Of a DNA stretch of 64,000 bases, positions 8,104-15,731 are shown in pieces (position 1 is the stretch's first letter; every line of letters starts with the position of its first letter). The DNA is taken from the NCBI RefSeq assembly GCF_032681285.1, contig NZ_CP136336.1, positions 3,955,001 through 4,019,000 of the forward strand, given 5' to 3'. The stretch comes from Piscinibacter gummiphilus. Its GTDB lineage: Bacteria > Pseudomonadota > Gammaproteobacteria > Burkholderiales > Burkholderiaceae_C. The notes beneath the pieces were generated by a model that was not told the DNA's origin, did not search any database, and was given only the letters and a program-made list of their open reading frames with translations. A program made the translations under genes and the position numbers.

Positions 8104-8175
8104 ATCTAACCCATCCATCGAGAGGACGCCACAAGGGCTACGCCCTTGCGCCGCCTCTCATGTCAAACGTTGAGC
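8104..8175 (+). repeat. attC site 10
   Basis: R'' ATCTAAC, R' GTTGAGC; 72 bp CAAGGGC/GCCCTTG subtype. L'' has CCATCCATCG in place of CCTTCCATCG. Confidence 0.9.
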
Positions 8176-8213
8176 GTCTTGCCATCCATCTCCGGCATCG
8201 AGGTCGATAGAAA

Positions 8214-9026
8214 GTGGAAGGAAGCCAAGAATCTATGAGGCTTGTCAGTCATGCGTCCGCCTGGACAAAGATAGGGGAAAAAGTCGACGCCAAAGTTTTT
8301 GAGTCGCGAATGAAACGCGCTATTGCGGAGGCTCCAAACTTTTCTCGACAACCCGCCGGCCGTGTAGGAACTCTTCTCGACGACTTTCTGTGCTGTCAGG
8401 TGTGGGGGCGCACCGACCTCCAGACCATGGGAAGGAGTTGCCTAGAGTTGGCCGCTATCGAGGCAAATCGAGCCCTAGAAGCCGGCCTATTTGCATCCAC
8501 TGGTGTTCCAGGTGAGTTCCCAAACAATCGCATGCAACTACTAGTTGGGAAAGCTATCGCCGAAGCGATTCTGGGATCGGCCCCTTTTAACCGACACGAC
8601 GTCCTCCAGATTGCCCAAGACTGCCTCGAGGATTCAAAAGACTACGGGCGTGAGACATGGAACTCAACGCCCCAAAGCAACTATCTGCAAGCAATCAACT
8701 TGCTGCTGTTGGTTGACGCGTTTGATGAGGCGAGCGAATTGATCAAGCAGGCCCGCTCCATGAACACAAGGAACATCAAACAAGGCTATGGCTTTGCAAA
8801 ACTGATCACCAGACAGAGGCGGTCGCAAAGTAGTGACAACCCAGTTGCCGCCGCGTTCCAACAAGCATTCGACGCCATTCGCGATCCATCATTGAGCATG
8901 CAGGAGCGGGGGCATCCTCTGAACTTTCAGAAGCTACTGATCATGGCTTGCCTTGGGCAGAAGTTCATGGAGCCTGGAATCGGCGCGTATTCCGTCACCA
9001 GCAGCATCGATTTGATTCGCGCCTAA
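8214..9026 (+). CDS. Hypothetical protein (270 residues)
   Basis: No family recognised. The GTG at 8214 has a GAGGT 9 bp upstream; ATG 8235 is the alternative. The protein is soluble and mostly helical in appearance, with aromatic/Leu-rich helices in the central part (YLQAINLLLLVDAFDEASEL). The length, larger than most cassette products, and the absence of a signal peptide would fit an immunity-type protein, but nothing proves this. Confidence 0.65.
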   Translation: MEGSQESMRLVSHASAWTKIGEKVDAKVFESRMKRAIAEAPNFSRQPAGRVGTLLDDFLCCQVWGRTDLQTMGRSCLELAAIEANRALEAGLFASTGVPGEFPNNRMQLLVGKAIAEAILGSAPFNRHDVLQIAQDCLEDSKDYGRETWNSTPQSNYLQAINLLLLVDAFDEASELIKQARSMNTRNIKQGYGFAKLITRQRRSQSSDNPVAAAFQQAFDAIRDPSLSMQERGHPLNFQKLLIMACLGQKFMEPGIGAYSVTSSIDLIRA

Positions 9027-9087
9027 GGCTACTACGCACCGTCAAAGCGAATACAAGAGCGGCTCAGGGCTTTGCATGCTGAGAGAC

Positions 9088-9156
9088 GCCCAACCCTTCC
9101 ATCGAGAGGACCAGTCCCGGCAAGCCGGGCCTGGCCTCTCATGTCAAACGTTAGGC
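9088..9156 (+). repeat. attC site 11
   Basis: R'' GCCCAAC, R' GTTAGGC; stem CCAGTCCCGG/CCGGGCCTGG. Confidence 0.92.
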
Positions 9157-9172
9157 ATCTGAAGGGCCGCAC

Positions 9173-9736
9173 TTGGATAGCTCTAGCTCTATGCAATACC
9201 AATACGTGGCAGGCTTTTCGCTCCTAGTTCTCGCTACCATCTTTCCGTTCGTCTACCGAGGAAAGTCGTACCCCAACTGGTCAATCGCGCACATCCTTGT
9301 TCCCACGGTACTCATTGCTGCCGGGTTGGGTCTGTTTGATTGGCGTGCTCTGCTCGGCCTATTCGCTCTCGTTGCCGTCTTCTGCATATGCATCTACGGC
9401 TTTAGCGCTAGTGAGAAACGATATGAACGGAGCTTCCCAGTCTTCAAGTCACTGCCAATTGAAACTATCACCAGCAAAGGCGGCTTTCAGCATGCTCTAC
9501 ACGTAGCTGAAACTCGTGCTGGCTTCGTCATCGGAATCAAGTACGAAACCGAAGTAGATCTAACCCCGATGACGATAGAAACTAGGTGGAAAGATGTTTT
9601 TCCCGACTACGCGTCGGCCAAGACAGAGCTCTTACATCGTCTCCAAGAGTTCATTCCACTCGATCGGATGCCTAACCCTTCCATCGAGAGGACGCTGCCC
9701 GGCAAGCCGGTCAGCGCCTCTCATGTCAAACGTTAG
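9173..9736 (+). CDS. Membrane protein extended through attC
   Basis: Function unknown. TTG 9173 lies 6 bp after GAAGGG; ATG 9191 is the alternative. Hydrophobic segments at about residues 11-25, 35-52 and 55-75 precede a soluble C-terminal domain. The frame has no stop before attC 12, so translation continues through the recombination site (PNPSIERT...SASHVKR) and stops at the TAG of the core GTTAGG. The natural protein may end shortly before this attC-encoded tail of 21 residues. Confidence 0.6.
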   Translation: MDSSSSMQYQYVAGFSLLVLATIFPFVYRGKSYPNWSIAHILVPTVLIAAGLGLFDWRALLGLFALVAVFCICIYGFSASEKRYERSFPVFKSLPIETITSKGGFQHALHVAETRAGFVIGIKYETEVDLTPMTIETRWKDVFPDYASAKTELLHRLQEFIPLDRMPNPSIERTLPGKPVSASHVKR

Positions 9737-9738
9737 GC
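9670..9738 (+). repeat. attC site 12
   Basis: R'' GCCTAAC, R' GTTAGGC; stem CGCTGCCCGG/CCGGTCAGCG. Read through by the upstream ORF. Confidence 0.92.
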
Positions 9739-9902
9739 GCTCGTGGAACTTCCGTACGTTTCTCATTGGGCTGCTCTTCGTCCTTCTGGTGCTGTACATC
9801 ACATGGTTCTACCTGCATCGCCTACGCTTGAACGAGAGCAAAGCGAAGTCATTCACCAGGTGGTTGCGCGATCTAGTCGATGCCGTCCTTGGATTGGGGT
9901 AG
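9723..9902 (+). CDS. Small single-span membrane protein starting inside attC
   Basis: The only ATG for this frame is at 9723, in the L' arm of attC 12 (reads MSNVRRSWNF). The product is 59 residues with one hydrophobic helix (FLIGLLFVLLVLYITWFYL) followed by a basic tail. The first residues would therefore be encoded by the preceding cassette's attC. It lies 9 bp upstream of the zinc-ribbon ORF, making this a two-gene cassette. Moderate evidence only. Confidence 0.4.
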   Translation: MSNVRRSWNFRTFLIGLLFVLLVLYITWFYLHRLRLNESKAKSFTRWLRDLVDAVLGLG

Positions 9903-9911
9903 TCAACAGCC

Positions 9912-10175
9912 ATGCCCAAAGAAGCCGAGATCTACTGCCCTCACTGCGAGTACCGGCCACAGCCGGAAGATCGATGGGAATGCGTTCCTTCATGCGGAAC
10001 CGTGTGGAATACATTCTGGACACGCGGCGTATGCCCAGGATGCGGAAGCAAATGGCCCAAGACTCAATGCTTGGCATGCAACGAGTGGTCGCCGCATGAA
10101 GACTGGTATCACTATCCGCCCGAGGGAGAAGACCTTGAGGTCACGCAAGAGTCCGAGCTGCCCGCAAGCGCCTAA
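9912..10175 (+). CDS. Zinc-ribbon protein
   Basis: Small protein of 87 residues with paired cysteine knuckles: CPHC (residues 9-12), a spaced Cys pair in WECVPSC, CPGC (about 41-44) and CLAC (about 53-56), plus His residues, consistent with one or two structural zinc sites. The acidic C-terminal tail (EGEDLEVTQESE) is disordered in appearance. Function unknown. The stop TAA lies in the R'' box of attC 13. Confidence 0.7.
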   Translation: MPKEAEIYCPHCEYRPQPEDRWECVPSCGTVWNTFWTRGVCPGCGSKWPKTQCLACNEWSPHEDWYHYPPEGEDLEVTQESELPASA

Positions 10176-10238
10176 CCCTTCCATCGAGAGGACGTCGCCC
10201 GGCAAGCCGGGCGCCGCCTCTCATGTCAAACATTAGAG
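10170..10238 (+). repeat. attC site 13 with mutated crossover base
   Basis: R'' GCCTAAC; the core reads ATTAGAG, so the conserved G at the strand-exchange point is A. Stem CGTCGCCCGG/CCGGGCGCCG. Probably impaired as a recombination site. Confidence 0.85.
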
Positions 10239-10762
10239 CTCTCGTGATTAAGTCCTTCCTTAACTCGTTCATGAAATCCAAAGCCACCACTCCGGAGCAC
10301 GCAAACCCTGCGCAGTATCTGGAGGCGGCTCGCGAAGGCCTGGCATTGCAAACCGCAGCGCACAGCTCCACTTGGCATTTCGGGGAAGAAAAGACGTGGG
10401 CCGCTGATCTAGATACCGGAGTAATAGTCTTTTCCTTTGCAGACGGCACAACAGCCAAGGCTCAACTCCAGGTTGTTGGTACCTACAACACAGTCGATGG
10501 CACGTTCCTCTGGGCATGGGATCACCCATCGGTACCAGAGGCTCTTAGAAGGCATGCAGCCTTGGCAAAACAATGGGGAGAGAAACACGACCTACCGGCG
10601 TTCATCTCCCGGAAGATTGAATGCACGGAAGACGATGCTTGGAGCTACGCAGCCGTGACGAATCGCCTGGCCAATGCAAACGGTGTCTATCGCGGCCCAG
10701 CTGGCACAGCTTTGTTCTTCATTACGTTCGGCGAGGTAAGCATTGCGCGCGCAGAGCCCTAA
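10223..10762 (+). CDS. DUF6882 family protein
   Basis: The body matches the DUF6882 pattern: WHFGEEKTWAADLDTGVIVF, QVVGTYNTVDGTFLWAWDHPSV, HAALAKQWGEKH and YRGPAGTALFFITFGEV. Role unknown; the domain also turns up near polymorphic-toxin immunity genes (family knowledge, not tested here). The frame opens at the ATG inside attC 13 (MSNIRALVIK); GTG 10244 and ATG 10271 are in-cassette alternatives. Stop TAA lies in attC 14. Confidence 0.75.
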   Translation: MSNIRALVIKSFLNSFMKSKATTPEHANPAQYLEAAREGLALQTAAHSSTWHFGEEKTWAADLDTGVIVFSFADGTTAKAQLQVVGTYNTVDGTFLWAWDHPSVPEALRRHAALAKQWGEKHDLPAFISRKIECTEDDAWSYAAVTNRLANANGVYRGPAGTALFFITFGEVSIARAEP

Positions 10763-10825
10763 CCCTTCCATCGAGAGGACTTGTCCCGGCAAGCCGGGCC
10801 AAGCCTCTCATTTCAAACGTTAGGC
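10757..10825 (+). repeat. attC site 14
   Basis: R'' CCCTAAC, R' GTTAGGC; stem CTTGTCCCGG/CCGGGCCAAG. The usual CATGTCAAACG is CATTTCAAACG, removing the common ATG. Confidence 0.9.
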
Positions 10826-11055
10826 ATCACAGGCCAGATGAACCCGCCGAGAAATGGTCATCGTTTCAAAACAGGAACAGAGTCGCTGTTATTTGACACG
10901 GCCGCGATGCCCCAGATGTCTGGGCCTCTTCTATGCTCACCAGGTTCTCAGCTGGGCGAGTCCTGAAGATGCTCCGGTTGTTCGCTAAGGCTGTACTCGA
11001 ACGCACACATGAACGTCAGCTGTGAGTTGCGGCAAAAACAAAAGTAGCGCTTCAA

Positions 11056-11283
11056 ATGCTTGGCAACATCAGACGCAACCTCAAAGCTATCGGCATCGCA
11101 GGACTTCTTCTCGTCAGCCTGCCACTTTTGGTACTCACCCTCGCAGGTCGGCAGCAGTCGCCAGAGCAAGAGTGTGAGCAGCACTGCGCTGCGGCCGGAA
11201 AGAGCGGCAAGATGGTGCTCTCAGAGAAGCCGCCGTCTGGCAAGCCGCGTCTGCGTTCAGAATGCAAATGCATTTCCGGGTAA
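11056..11283 (+). CDS. Small Cys-containing membrane protein
   Basis: A 75-residue product with one N-terminal hydrophobic helix (about residues 12-30) and a short Cys-containing soluble part (QECEQHCAAAGKSG, then CKCISG), suggesting an exported domain with disulfides. The first 236 bp of this cassette (10820-11055) hold no convincing gene, only a 42-codon ORF from ATG 10838. Confidence 0.5.
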   Translation: MLGNIRRNLKAIGIAGLLLVSLPLLVLTLAGRQQSPEQECEQHCAAAGKSGKMVLSEKPPSGKPRLRSECKCISG

Positions 11284-11299
11284 AGGCCGCAACAGTGAT

Positions 11300-11368
11300 G
11301 CCTAACCCTTCCATCGAGAGGACCCGCCCCGGCAAGCCGGGCCGGGCCTCTCATGTCAAACGTTAGGC
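11300..11368 (+). repeat. attC site 15
   Basis: R'' GCCTAAC, R' GTTAGGC; stem CCCGCCCCGG/CCGGGCCGGG. Confidence 0.92.
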
Positions 11369-11409
11369 CTCACGAAAGCCCGCGAGACGCTCGTCACTTT
11401 GGAAACTTT

Positions 11410-11760
11410 ATGCTTTCACTCCGTATTGATCAGTTCGAGTTTGACGATCCGGGCAGCGAGGAAGCGCTCGAAATCGACATTTCTCGCAAGTCAAAGTTTC
11501 CCCATCCAGACGTTTCCTCCTTTGTTGGAGCAACAGTTGGAGTTAAGGCTGCGTCAGAACTGCCTGAACCGAAGCCCTTCTACCTCGTGCAAGCCCGCAG
11601 CCAAGTCAGCGAGTATGTAAAGCGTTTCGCCAACATTGAGCTCCCTTTGCACTCAGACTGGCCAACGTATGCACTTGAAAACGAATCTTGGGATGAAACG
11701 CACTTGGTGATCTGTGGCGTTGAGGTCTTCATTCGCTACCAATGGTCAACAAGCGCATGA
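11410..11760 (+). CDS. Hypothetical protein (116 residues)
   Basis: No recognised family. Soluble, mixed alpha/beta by appearance (FEFDDPGSEEALEIDI, HLVICGVEVFIRYQW). ATG 11410 is preferred; the frame is also open to the ATG inside attC 15 (MSNVRPHE), which would add 19 residues. Confidence 0.6.
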   Translation: MLSLRIDQFEFDDPGSEEALEIDISRKSKFPHPDVSSFVGATVGVKAASELPEPKPFYLVQARSQVSEYVKRFANIELPLHSDWPTYALENESWDETHLVICGVEVFIRYQWSTSA

Positions 11761-11791
11761 GTTTTAGTAAAGGCCCGTCAGTTCGCGCGAG

Positions 11792-11863
11792 GCCTAACCC
11801 TTCCATCGAGAGGACGTCACAAGGGCTACGCCCTTGCGCCGCCTCTCATGTCAAACGTTAGGC
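11792..11863 (+). repeat. attC site 16
   Basis: R'' GCCTAAC, R' GTTAGGC; 72 bp CAAGGGC/GCCCTTG subtype. Confidence 0.92.
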
Positions 11864-11901
11864 CGCACGAAAGCCAAAATCCGCGAAATCAGGAGTACAG
11901 C

Positions 11902-12363
11902 GTGTCATCCGAGAAACAGGTCAAGTTTGTCGTCACGATCAACTCGCCAGTCCCTACGGTTTGGCGACTCATGATCGGCCCGGAAAGCTACAAGCGATGG
12001 GCGGCTCCCTTTGCTGAAGGAACGTACTTTGAAGGCTCGTGGGAACAGGGAATGAAGATCAAGTTTCTCTCTCCTCCTTCTGGAGATGGGATGCTTTCAG
12101 AGATAGCTGAGCGCCGTAACAATGAGTTCATTTCCATTCGCCACCTAGGCACGATTTCCAATGGAGTCGAAGACACGACAAGCGAGTCCGTTCTTGCCTG
12201 GGCCCCGGCCTACGAGAACTACACATTCACCAGTGTTCCAGAAGGCACAAAGCTGGTAGTTGACTTGGACATACCTGGCGAATGGGTCGAGTACATGAAT
12301 GAGACTTGGCCAAAGGCGCTGATGGCGCTCAAGCAGTTGAGCGAGTCCGAACGTGCGGCCTAA
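11902..12363 (+). CDS. SRPBCC/AHSA1-like domain protein
   Basis: Small START-like ligand-binding fold (153 residues). The opening KFVVTINSPVPTVWRLMIGPESYKRW matches the first strand and helix of AHSA1/SRPBCC proteins, and the closing amphipathic helix (WPKALMALKQL) fits the C-terminal helix that closes the cavity. Ligand unknown. GTG 11902 has AGGAG 6 bp upstream and is chosen over the attC-internal ATG. The TAA stop is in attC 17. Confidence 0.78.
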   Translation: MSSEKQVKFVVTINSPVPTVWRLMIGPESYKRWAAPFAEGTYFEGSWEQGMKIKFLSPPSGDGMLSEIAERRNNEFISIRHLGTISNGVEDTTSESVLAWAPAYENYTFTSVPEGTKLVVDLDIPGEWVEYMNETWPKALMALKQLSESERAA

Positions 12364-12426
12364 CCCTTCCATCGAGAGGACGCCACCCGGCAAGCCGGGT
12401 GCCGCCTCTCATGTCAAACGTTAGGC
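12358..12426 (+). repeat. attC site 17
   Basis: R'' GCCTAAC, R' GTTAGGC; stem CGCCACCCGG/CCGGGTGCCG. Confidence 0.92.
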
Positions 12427-12473
12427 GGCACAACACCGGAGCGAAGACGCCCCACTGTCGAAGCGAGAGATTG

Positions 12474-12764
12474 ATGACACTTTCTGAGCTCCTTTCAGAC
12501 TTCAGCGGCTCCATTGGTGCAGCTATGACTAGCGCGCCGGATAGCTACCCGAGTTGGAGCAGCTGGACCTATGAGACACACATGGAAGACATCAGGAGTC
12601 TGTGGGAACAGATCGCACCGCGAATCACGCGCGACCGTCCGAAAGTCGCGGAGATTCAGGAGCTACTAGATGTCATGTTTACTTCCTTCTCGTCCGGAGA
12701 GAAGGAAGCCGGTAGACAGGCAGCAATTGCCATCTACAACATGAAGCTGGAACAACTGCGATGA
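12474..12764 (+). CDS. Hypothetical 96-residue protein
   Basis: No family recognised. Predominantly helical, soluble, with a Ser/Trp-rich centre (SYPSWSSWTYETHMED). ATG 12474 follows a GCGAGAGA tract. About 67 bp separate the stop from the next attC. Confidence 0.55.
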   Translation: MTLSELLSDFSGSIGAAMTSAPDSYPSWSSWTYETHMEDIRSLWEQIAPRITRDRPKVAEIQELLDVMFTSFSSGEKEAGRQAAIAIYNMKLEQLR

Positions 12765-12831
12765 AAGCTCAGCAAGCGTTGCTGTTAGGGGCTCTATCCC
12801 GTTGCACTCGTGGTCAAGTTGCCAAAGTGCC

Positions 12832-12900
12832 GCCTAACCCTTCCATCGAGAGGACCCGCCCCGGCAAGCCGGTTCGGGCCTCTCATGTCAAACGTTAGGC
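12832..12900 (+). repeat. attC site 18
   Basis: R'' GCCTAAC, R' GTTAGGC; stem CCCGCCCCGG/CCGGTTCGGG. Confidence 0.92.
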
Positions 12901-12916
12901 GCCATAGGAGCGATCG

Positions 12917-13234
12917 TTGGGAATCGAATGCAAGCTAGTCGTTCCGCCTGAGTCGCGAGAGTGGGTGGCCGCAGTGCTGGCGAGAGAGCTTCCAGCACAT
13001 ATTCAGCGGCTCGAGCAAGCATCAGGCGCTGCCTTTCCAAATGTCCATGTCTCCCCAACAGACGACGGGCTCTACATCTGCGACACGCTCTCAAACCGAG
13101 GCATCGCCGCGATGGCTCTACGCAGCGCTGTCGATTTGCTTCTTCTCCATCCCCCTTTGTCACGGTGGTTGAAGCCTAGGAATAAGCATGAGCAGTCCAA
13201 CTCGAATCGCAAGCGCGGGCAACGTCATGGCTAG
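12917..13234 (+). CDS. Hypothetical protein, first gene of a two-gene cassette
   Basis: TTG 12917 lies 6 bp after AGGAG (12906-12910), so a TTG start is credible. About 90 residues look natural (alternating helices and a beta-like NVHVSPTDDGLYICD); the last about 18 residues overlap the start of the downstream ORF in another frame. Function unknown. Confidence 0.5.
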   Translation: MGIECKLVVPPESREWVAAVLARELPAHIQRLEQASGAAFPNVHVSPTDDGLYICDTLSNRGIAAMALRSAVDLLLLHPPLSRWLKPRNKHEQSNSNRKRGQRHG

Positions 13235-13457
13235 TGCCCTGGCTGTTCTCAAGCAGGCAGGCTATGAAGTCACTCTAGTCGCCGGTGGCTCGTACTTTCA
13301 GGCGGTCAAGGGAGAAAGCTGTTGCCTAACGGCGGAAGATCCTTTGCTTCTGCTGGGTCTGGCAAAACTATTCGAGGTAAGAGGCGGAGAGTGGGAGCCC
13401 TCAGATGCCGAAATAGATCAATTTCTCGCTCTAGAGGCCGGCGAAGATGGCGCCTAA
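13188..13457 (+). CDS. Hypothetical 89-residue protein, second gene of the cassette
   Basis: ATG 13188 with an AGGAA upstream; it overlaps the previous ORF by 47 bp, suggesting translational coupling. Short alpha/beta protein with an acidic C-terminus. It ends on the TAA of the attC R'' box, the usual position for a cassette gene, so it is the more secure of the two ORFs. Confidence 0.6.
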   Translation: MSSPTRIASAGNVMASALAVLKQAGYEVTLVAGGSYFQAVKGESCCLTAEDPLLLLGLAKLFEVRGGEWEPSDAEIDQFLALEAGEDGA

Positions 13458-13520
13458 CCCTTCCATCGAGAGGATCCGCCCCGGCAAGCCGGGTCGGGCC
13501 TCTCATGTCAAACGTTAGGC
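13452..13520 (+). repeat. attC site 19
   Basis: R'' GCCTAAC, R' GTTAGGC; GAGAGGAT on the left arm, stem CCGCCCCGG/CCGGGTCGGG. Confidence 0.92.
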
Positions 13521-13532
13521 GTCAAGATCACC

Positions 13533-14009
13533 ATGCGTCCTGAAATCGCTGAACCTGTTCGCGATCAATTCAAACTGAAGAAGCTCCTTCCTATTGCGGA
13601 AGAGATCTACCGGTTGCATGAGGCTGGAGTCAGCTACGCGGAGGAACTTAAGCAGGTTTCCCGCATAGCGGGCCGCATCGTTGACGTCCCGATGGTCAAG
13701 TACGCATTTGGCACTGGCGATCCGGAATACTTCGCTCGAAGACTTCTGATTGAATGGCACAGTTTCCCGAGCGACCTCAGCAGAGATGAGATGTTGGAGT
13801 TGATGCACGCTCTATGTGGAGTCAAAGGAACACAGGACCGCTGCGAGTACTGGCTGAAATGCTTAGAAGCCAGTACAGGCGAACCTGAACTCACCAACTT
13901 GATTTATTGGCCGGATCAGTACCAAGGCGGAAAGTATGCCGACCGTGACTTGTCGCCCGAAGAAATCCTTGAAGTCGCATTGCTGCACGGTAGTCGCCGC
14001 GACACCTAA
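13533..14009 (+). CDS. Hypothetical 158-residue protein
   Basis: Unrecognised. Soluble, helix-rich, with a conserved-looking centre (PEYFARRLLIEWHSFPSDL) and a charged C-terminus ending HGSRRDT. ATG 13533 lies 18 bp into the cassette, and the stop TAA is in attC 20. Confidence 0.6.
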   Translation: MRPEIAEPVRDQFKLKKLLPIAEEIYRLHEAGVSYAEELKQVSRIAGRIVDVPMVKYAFGTGDPEYFARRLLIEWHSFPSDLSRDEMLELMHALCGVKGTQDRCEYWLKCLEASTGEPELTNLIYWPDQYQGGKYADRDLSPEEILEVALLHGSRRDT

Positions 14010-14072
14010 CCCTTCCATCGAGAGGACGTCGCCCGGCAAGCCGGGCGCCGCCTCTCATGTCAAACGTTAGAG
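14004..14072 (+). repeat. attC site 20
   Basis: R'' ACCTAAC, R' GTTAGAG; stem CGTCGCCCGG/CCGGGCGCCG. Confidence 0.92.
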
Positions 14073-14079
14073 CGCATCC

Positions 14080-14484
14080 ATGTGCCACAGAGCCCGACTT
14101 CTTCTAGTCTCGATCTTCTTGGTTCTTTTCTCGAACTCCGCCATGAGCTACGACTTGCACATCGTTCGGCTCTCAGACAAGTCGGAACGGACCGAGTCTC
14201 CAATCTCAGAAGCTCAGTGGAAAGAAGCAATCCGCGCCGACGGAGAACTTCAATCAGACAGCGTTGCAAGCGCAACCAGCCCAAACTCCGGAGCTGTCAT
14301 TCAGGTAAGAAGCCCACTGATGGCTTCATGGCTTGATCCGCAAACGAAACTCAAGCACTACTTTCGCTATTCCCGCGGAAGGATCAGCGTCAAAAACCCA
14401 CCCGAAAGTGTCATCGTCAAAATGAGGTTACTCGCCGCAAAGCTCGGCGCGAAAGTTCAGGGTGACGAAGGCGAGTTCTACTGA
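14080..14484 (+). CDS. Secreted hypothetical protein
   Basis: 134 residues. Residues 1-23 form a signal peptide (hydrophobic LLLVSIFLVLFSN, cleavage near AMS). The mature part is a small domain with the block LHIVRLSDKSERTESPISEAQWKEAI split by loops; no function is known to me. ATG 14080 is only 8 bp inside the cassette. Confidence 0.6.
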   Translation: MCHRARLLLVSIFLVLFSNSAMSYDLHIVRLSDKSERTESPISEAQWKEAIRADGELQSDSVASATSPNSGAVIQVRSPLMASWLDPQTKLKHYFRYSRGRISVKNPPESVIVKMRLLAAKLGAKVQGDEGEFY

Positions 14485-14551
14485 TTTGTAGGTCTCACAG
14501 GCAGCCACGCCCATCATTGGCACCAAGCACAAGCACCACGCCGCAAATGCG

Positions 14552-14623
14552 CTCTAACCCTTCCATCGAGAGGACGTCACAAGGGCTACGCCCTTGCGCC
14601 GCCTCTCATGTCAAACGTTAGAC
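14552..14623 (+). repeat. attC site 21
   Basis: R'' CTCTAAC, complementary to the GTTAGAG that opens this cassette; R' GTTAGAC; 72 bp CAAGGGC/GCCCTTG subtype. Confidence 0.92.
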
Positions 14624-14626
14624 CTC

Positions 14627-15163
14627 ATGACTGAAGCGCTCCCCTCATTCACATACCACCCAGACCCGCTTCGTACCGGGGCCGTGGCGCAGAGCGAAGT
14701 CGTCTGTGTTTGCTGTAGCAAAGCACGTGGCTTCATCTACGTCGCGCCGGTGTACGCGAAAGACGATTTGAATGAACGCCTATGCCCTTGGTGCATCGCA
14801 GATGGATCAGCCGCGACAAAGTTTGACGCGTCGTTCTCGGACGACTGGCGCTTACATAAAGCGGGTGTTCCCTTTGAGGTCATCAATGAAGTAGCGATGC
14901 GCACACCAGGCTACTTTTCATGGCAATCAGAGTCTTGGCTGTCTCACTGCGCTGACGCGTGCGAGTTTCACGGAGATGCATCAGAAGGCGAAGTCGCTAA
15001 CGCGTCTGATCTAACAAAGATTGAGTGGCAGCGAGAGTACGACCTCAACGAGGATGATTGGAAGCACGCTACGGCAGGTTACGTCCCACGCGGTCACCAA
15101 GCGTTCTACAAGTTTGTGTGTCGACATTGTTCGCTAGTCCTTCTTGGCTGGGACTGCTCGTGA
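14627..15163 (+). CDS. CbrC family protein (UPF0167)
   Basis: Clear CbrC relative: FTYHPDPLRTGAV, the Cys block VCVCCSKARGFIYVAPVYA, and LCPWCIADGSAATKFDASF. The Cys pairs (CVCC, CPWC, CRHC) suggest zinc binding. In E. coli cbrC is linked to colicin E2 tolerance; the biochemical role is unknown. 178 residues, normal length. ATG 14627 lies 10 bp inside the cassette; upstream in-frame readings come from attC 21. Confidence 0.88.
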   Translation: MTEALPSFTYHPDPLRTGAVAQSEVVCVCCSKARGFIYVAPVYAKDDLNERLCPWCIADGSAATKFDASFSDDWRLHKAGVPFEVINEVAMRTPGYFSWQSESWLSHCADACEFHGDASEGEVANASDLTKIEWQREYDLNEDDWKHATAGYVPRGHQAFYKFVCRHCSLVLLGWDCS

Positions 15164-15169
15164 CATGAG

Positions 15170-15238
15170 GTCTAACCCTTCCATCGAGAGGACATTCCCC
15201 GGCAAGCCGGGTCATGCCTCTCATGTCAAACGTTAGGC
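15170..15238 (+). repeat. attC site 22
   Basis: R'' GTCTAAC, complementary to the cassette's own GTTAGAC start; R' GTTAGGC; stem CATTCCCCGG/CCGGGTCATG. Confidence 0.92.
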
Positions 15239-15248
15239 GCTTGATCTC

Positions 15249-15731
15249 ATGCATCCGACACTGAGAGACACACTGAATGAGGTGGCCGGGGTCCTCGCCT
15301 TAGACGCCAAGCGGTTTCGGCTTCTCAGACCTCATGAGTACGAGCCAATTCTTGAAGCAATAACCGAGCAGTTTCTGAATGTCGGAACAAAGGGCCTCAA
15401 CTACTACAGATGGTGGGAAAACTTCAAGGGAAGCACCGCGTCTTTCCACGCAGCCGACGCATACAAACTTCTGCCCAAGCTACTTCCCCACAATCAAGCA
15501 CTCTGGTTCATAGTCGAAGACAGCAGCAAGAAGGCTGCGCCCTTCTGGGTCTATGAAGCCGACGCGGAGGCAATCAATCAGGTATTGGCAGAGTCGCATC
15601 AGTTTGAGTACTACATCGTTTCAAAGAAGCAAGACTGGCTCCTCTGCGAAACCCATCATGAGGTTCTTGTCGCTGTTGGGGAGCCAATGATCAGGGCGCT
15701 GAGCAATGCGAAAACTGAACGGTCGGGCTGA
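15249..15731 (+). CDS. DUF6756 family protein, C-terminus altered by IS481
   Basis: Recognised by YYRWWENFKGS, the block WFIVEDSSKKAAPFWVYE, and FEYYIVSKKQDWLLCETHHEVL. Function unknown. The last four residues (ERSG) come from the IS481 end; the sequence right of the IS can restore a short tail ending on the TAA of attC 23 (TACCAAACAAGCGCCTAA), so only about five native residues are displaced. The protein may still fold. Confidence 0.75.
   Translation: MHPTLRDTLNEVAGVLALDAKRFRLLRPHEYEPILEAITEQFLNVGTKGLNYYRWWENFKGSTASFHAADAYKLLPKLLPHNQALWFIVEDSSKKAAPFWVYEADAEAINQVLAESHQFEYYIVSKKQDWLLCETHHEVLVAVGEPMIRALSNAKTERSG

Noticed and set aside
7992..8134. Minus-strand ORFs opening MPG(H/R)VLSMEGLG or MRG...LAGA.PLDGRVR across the array
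   Set aside because: These are antisense translations of the attC sites, recurring wherever an attC is present, not genes.
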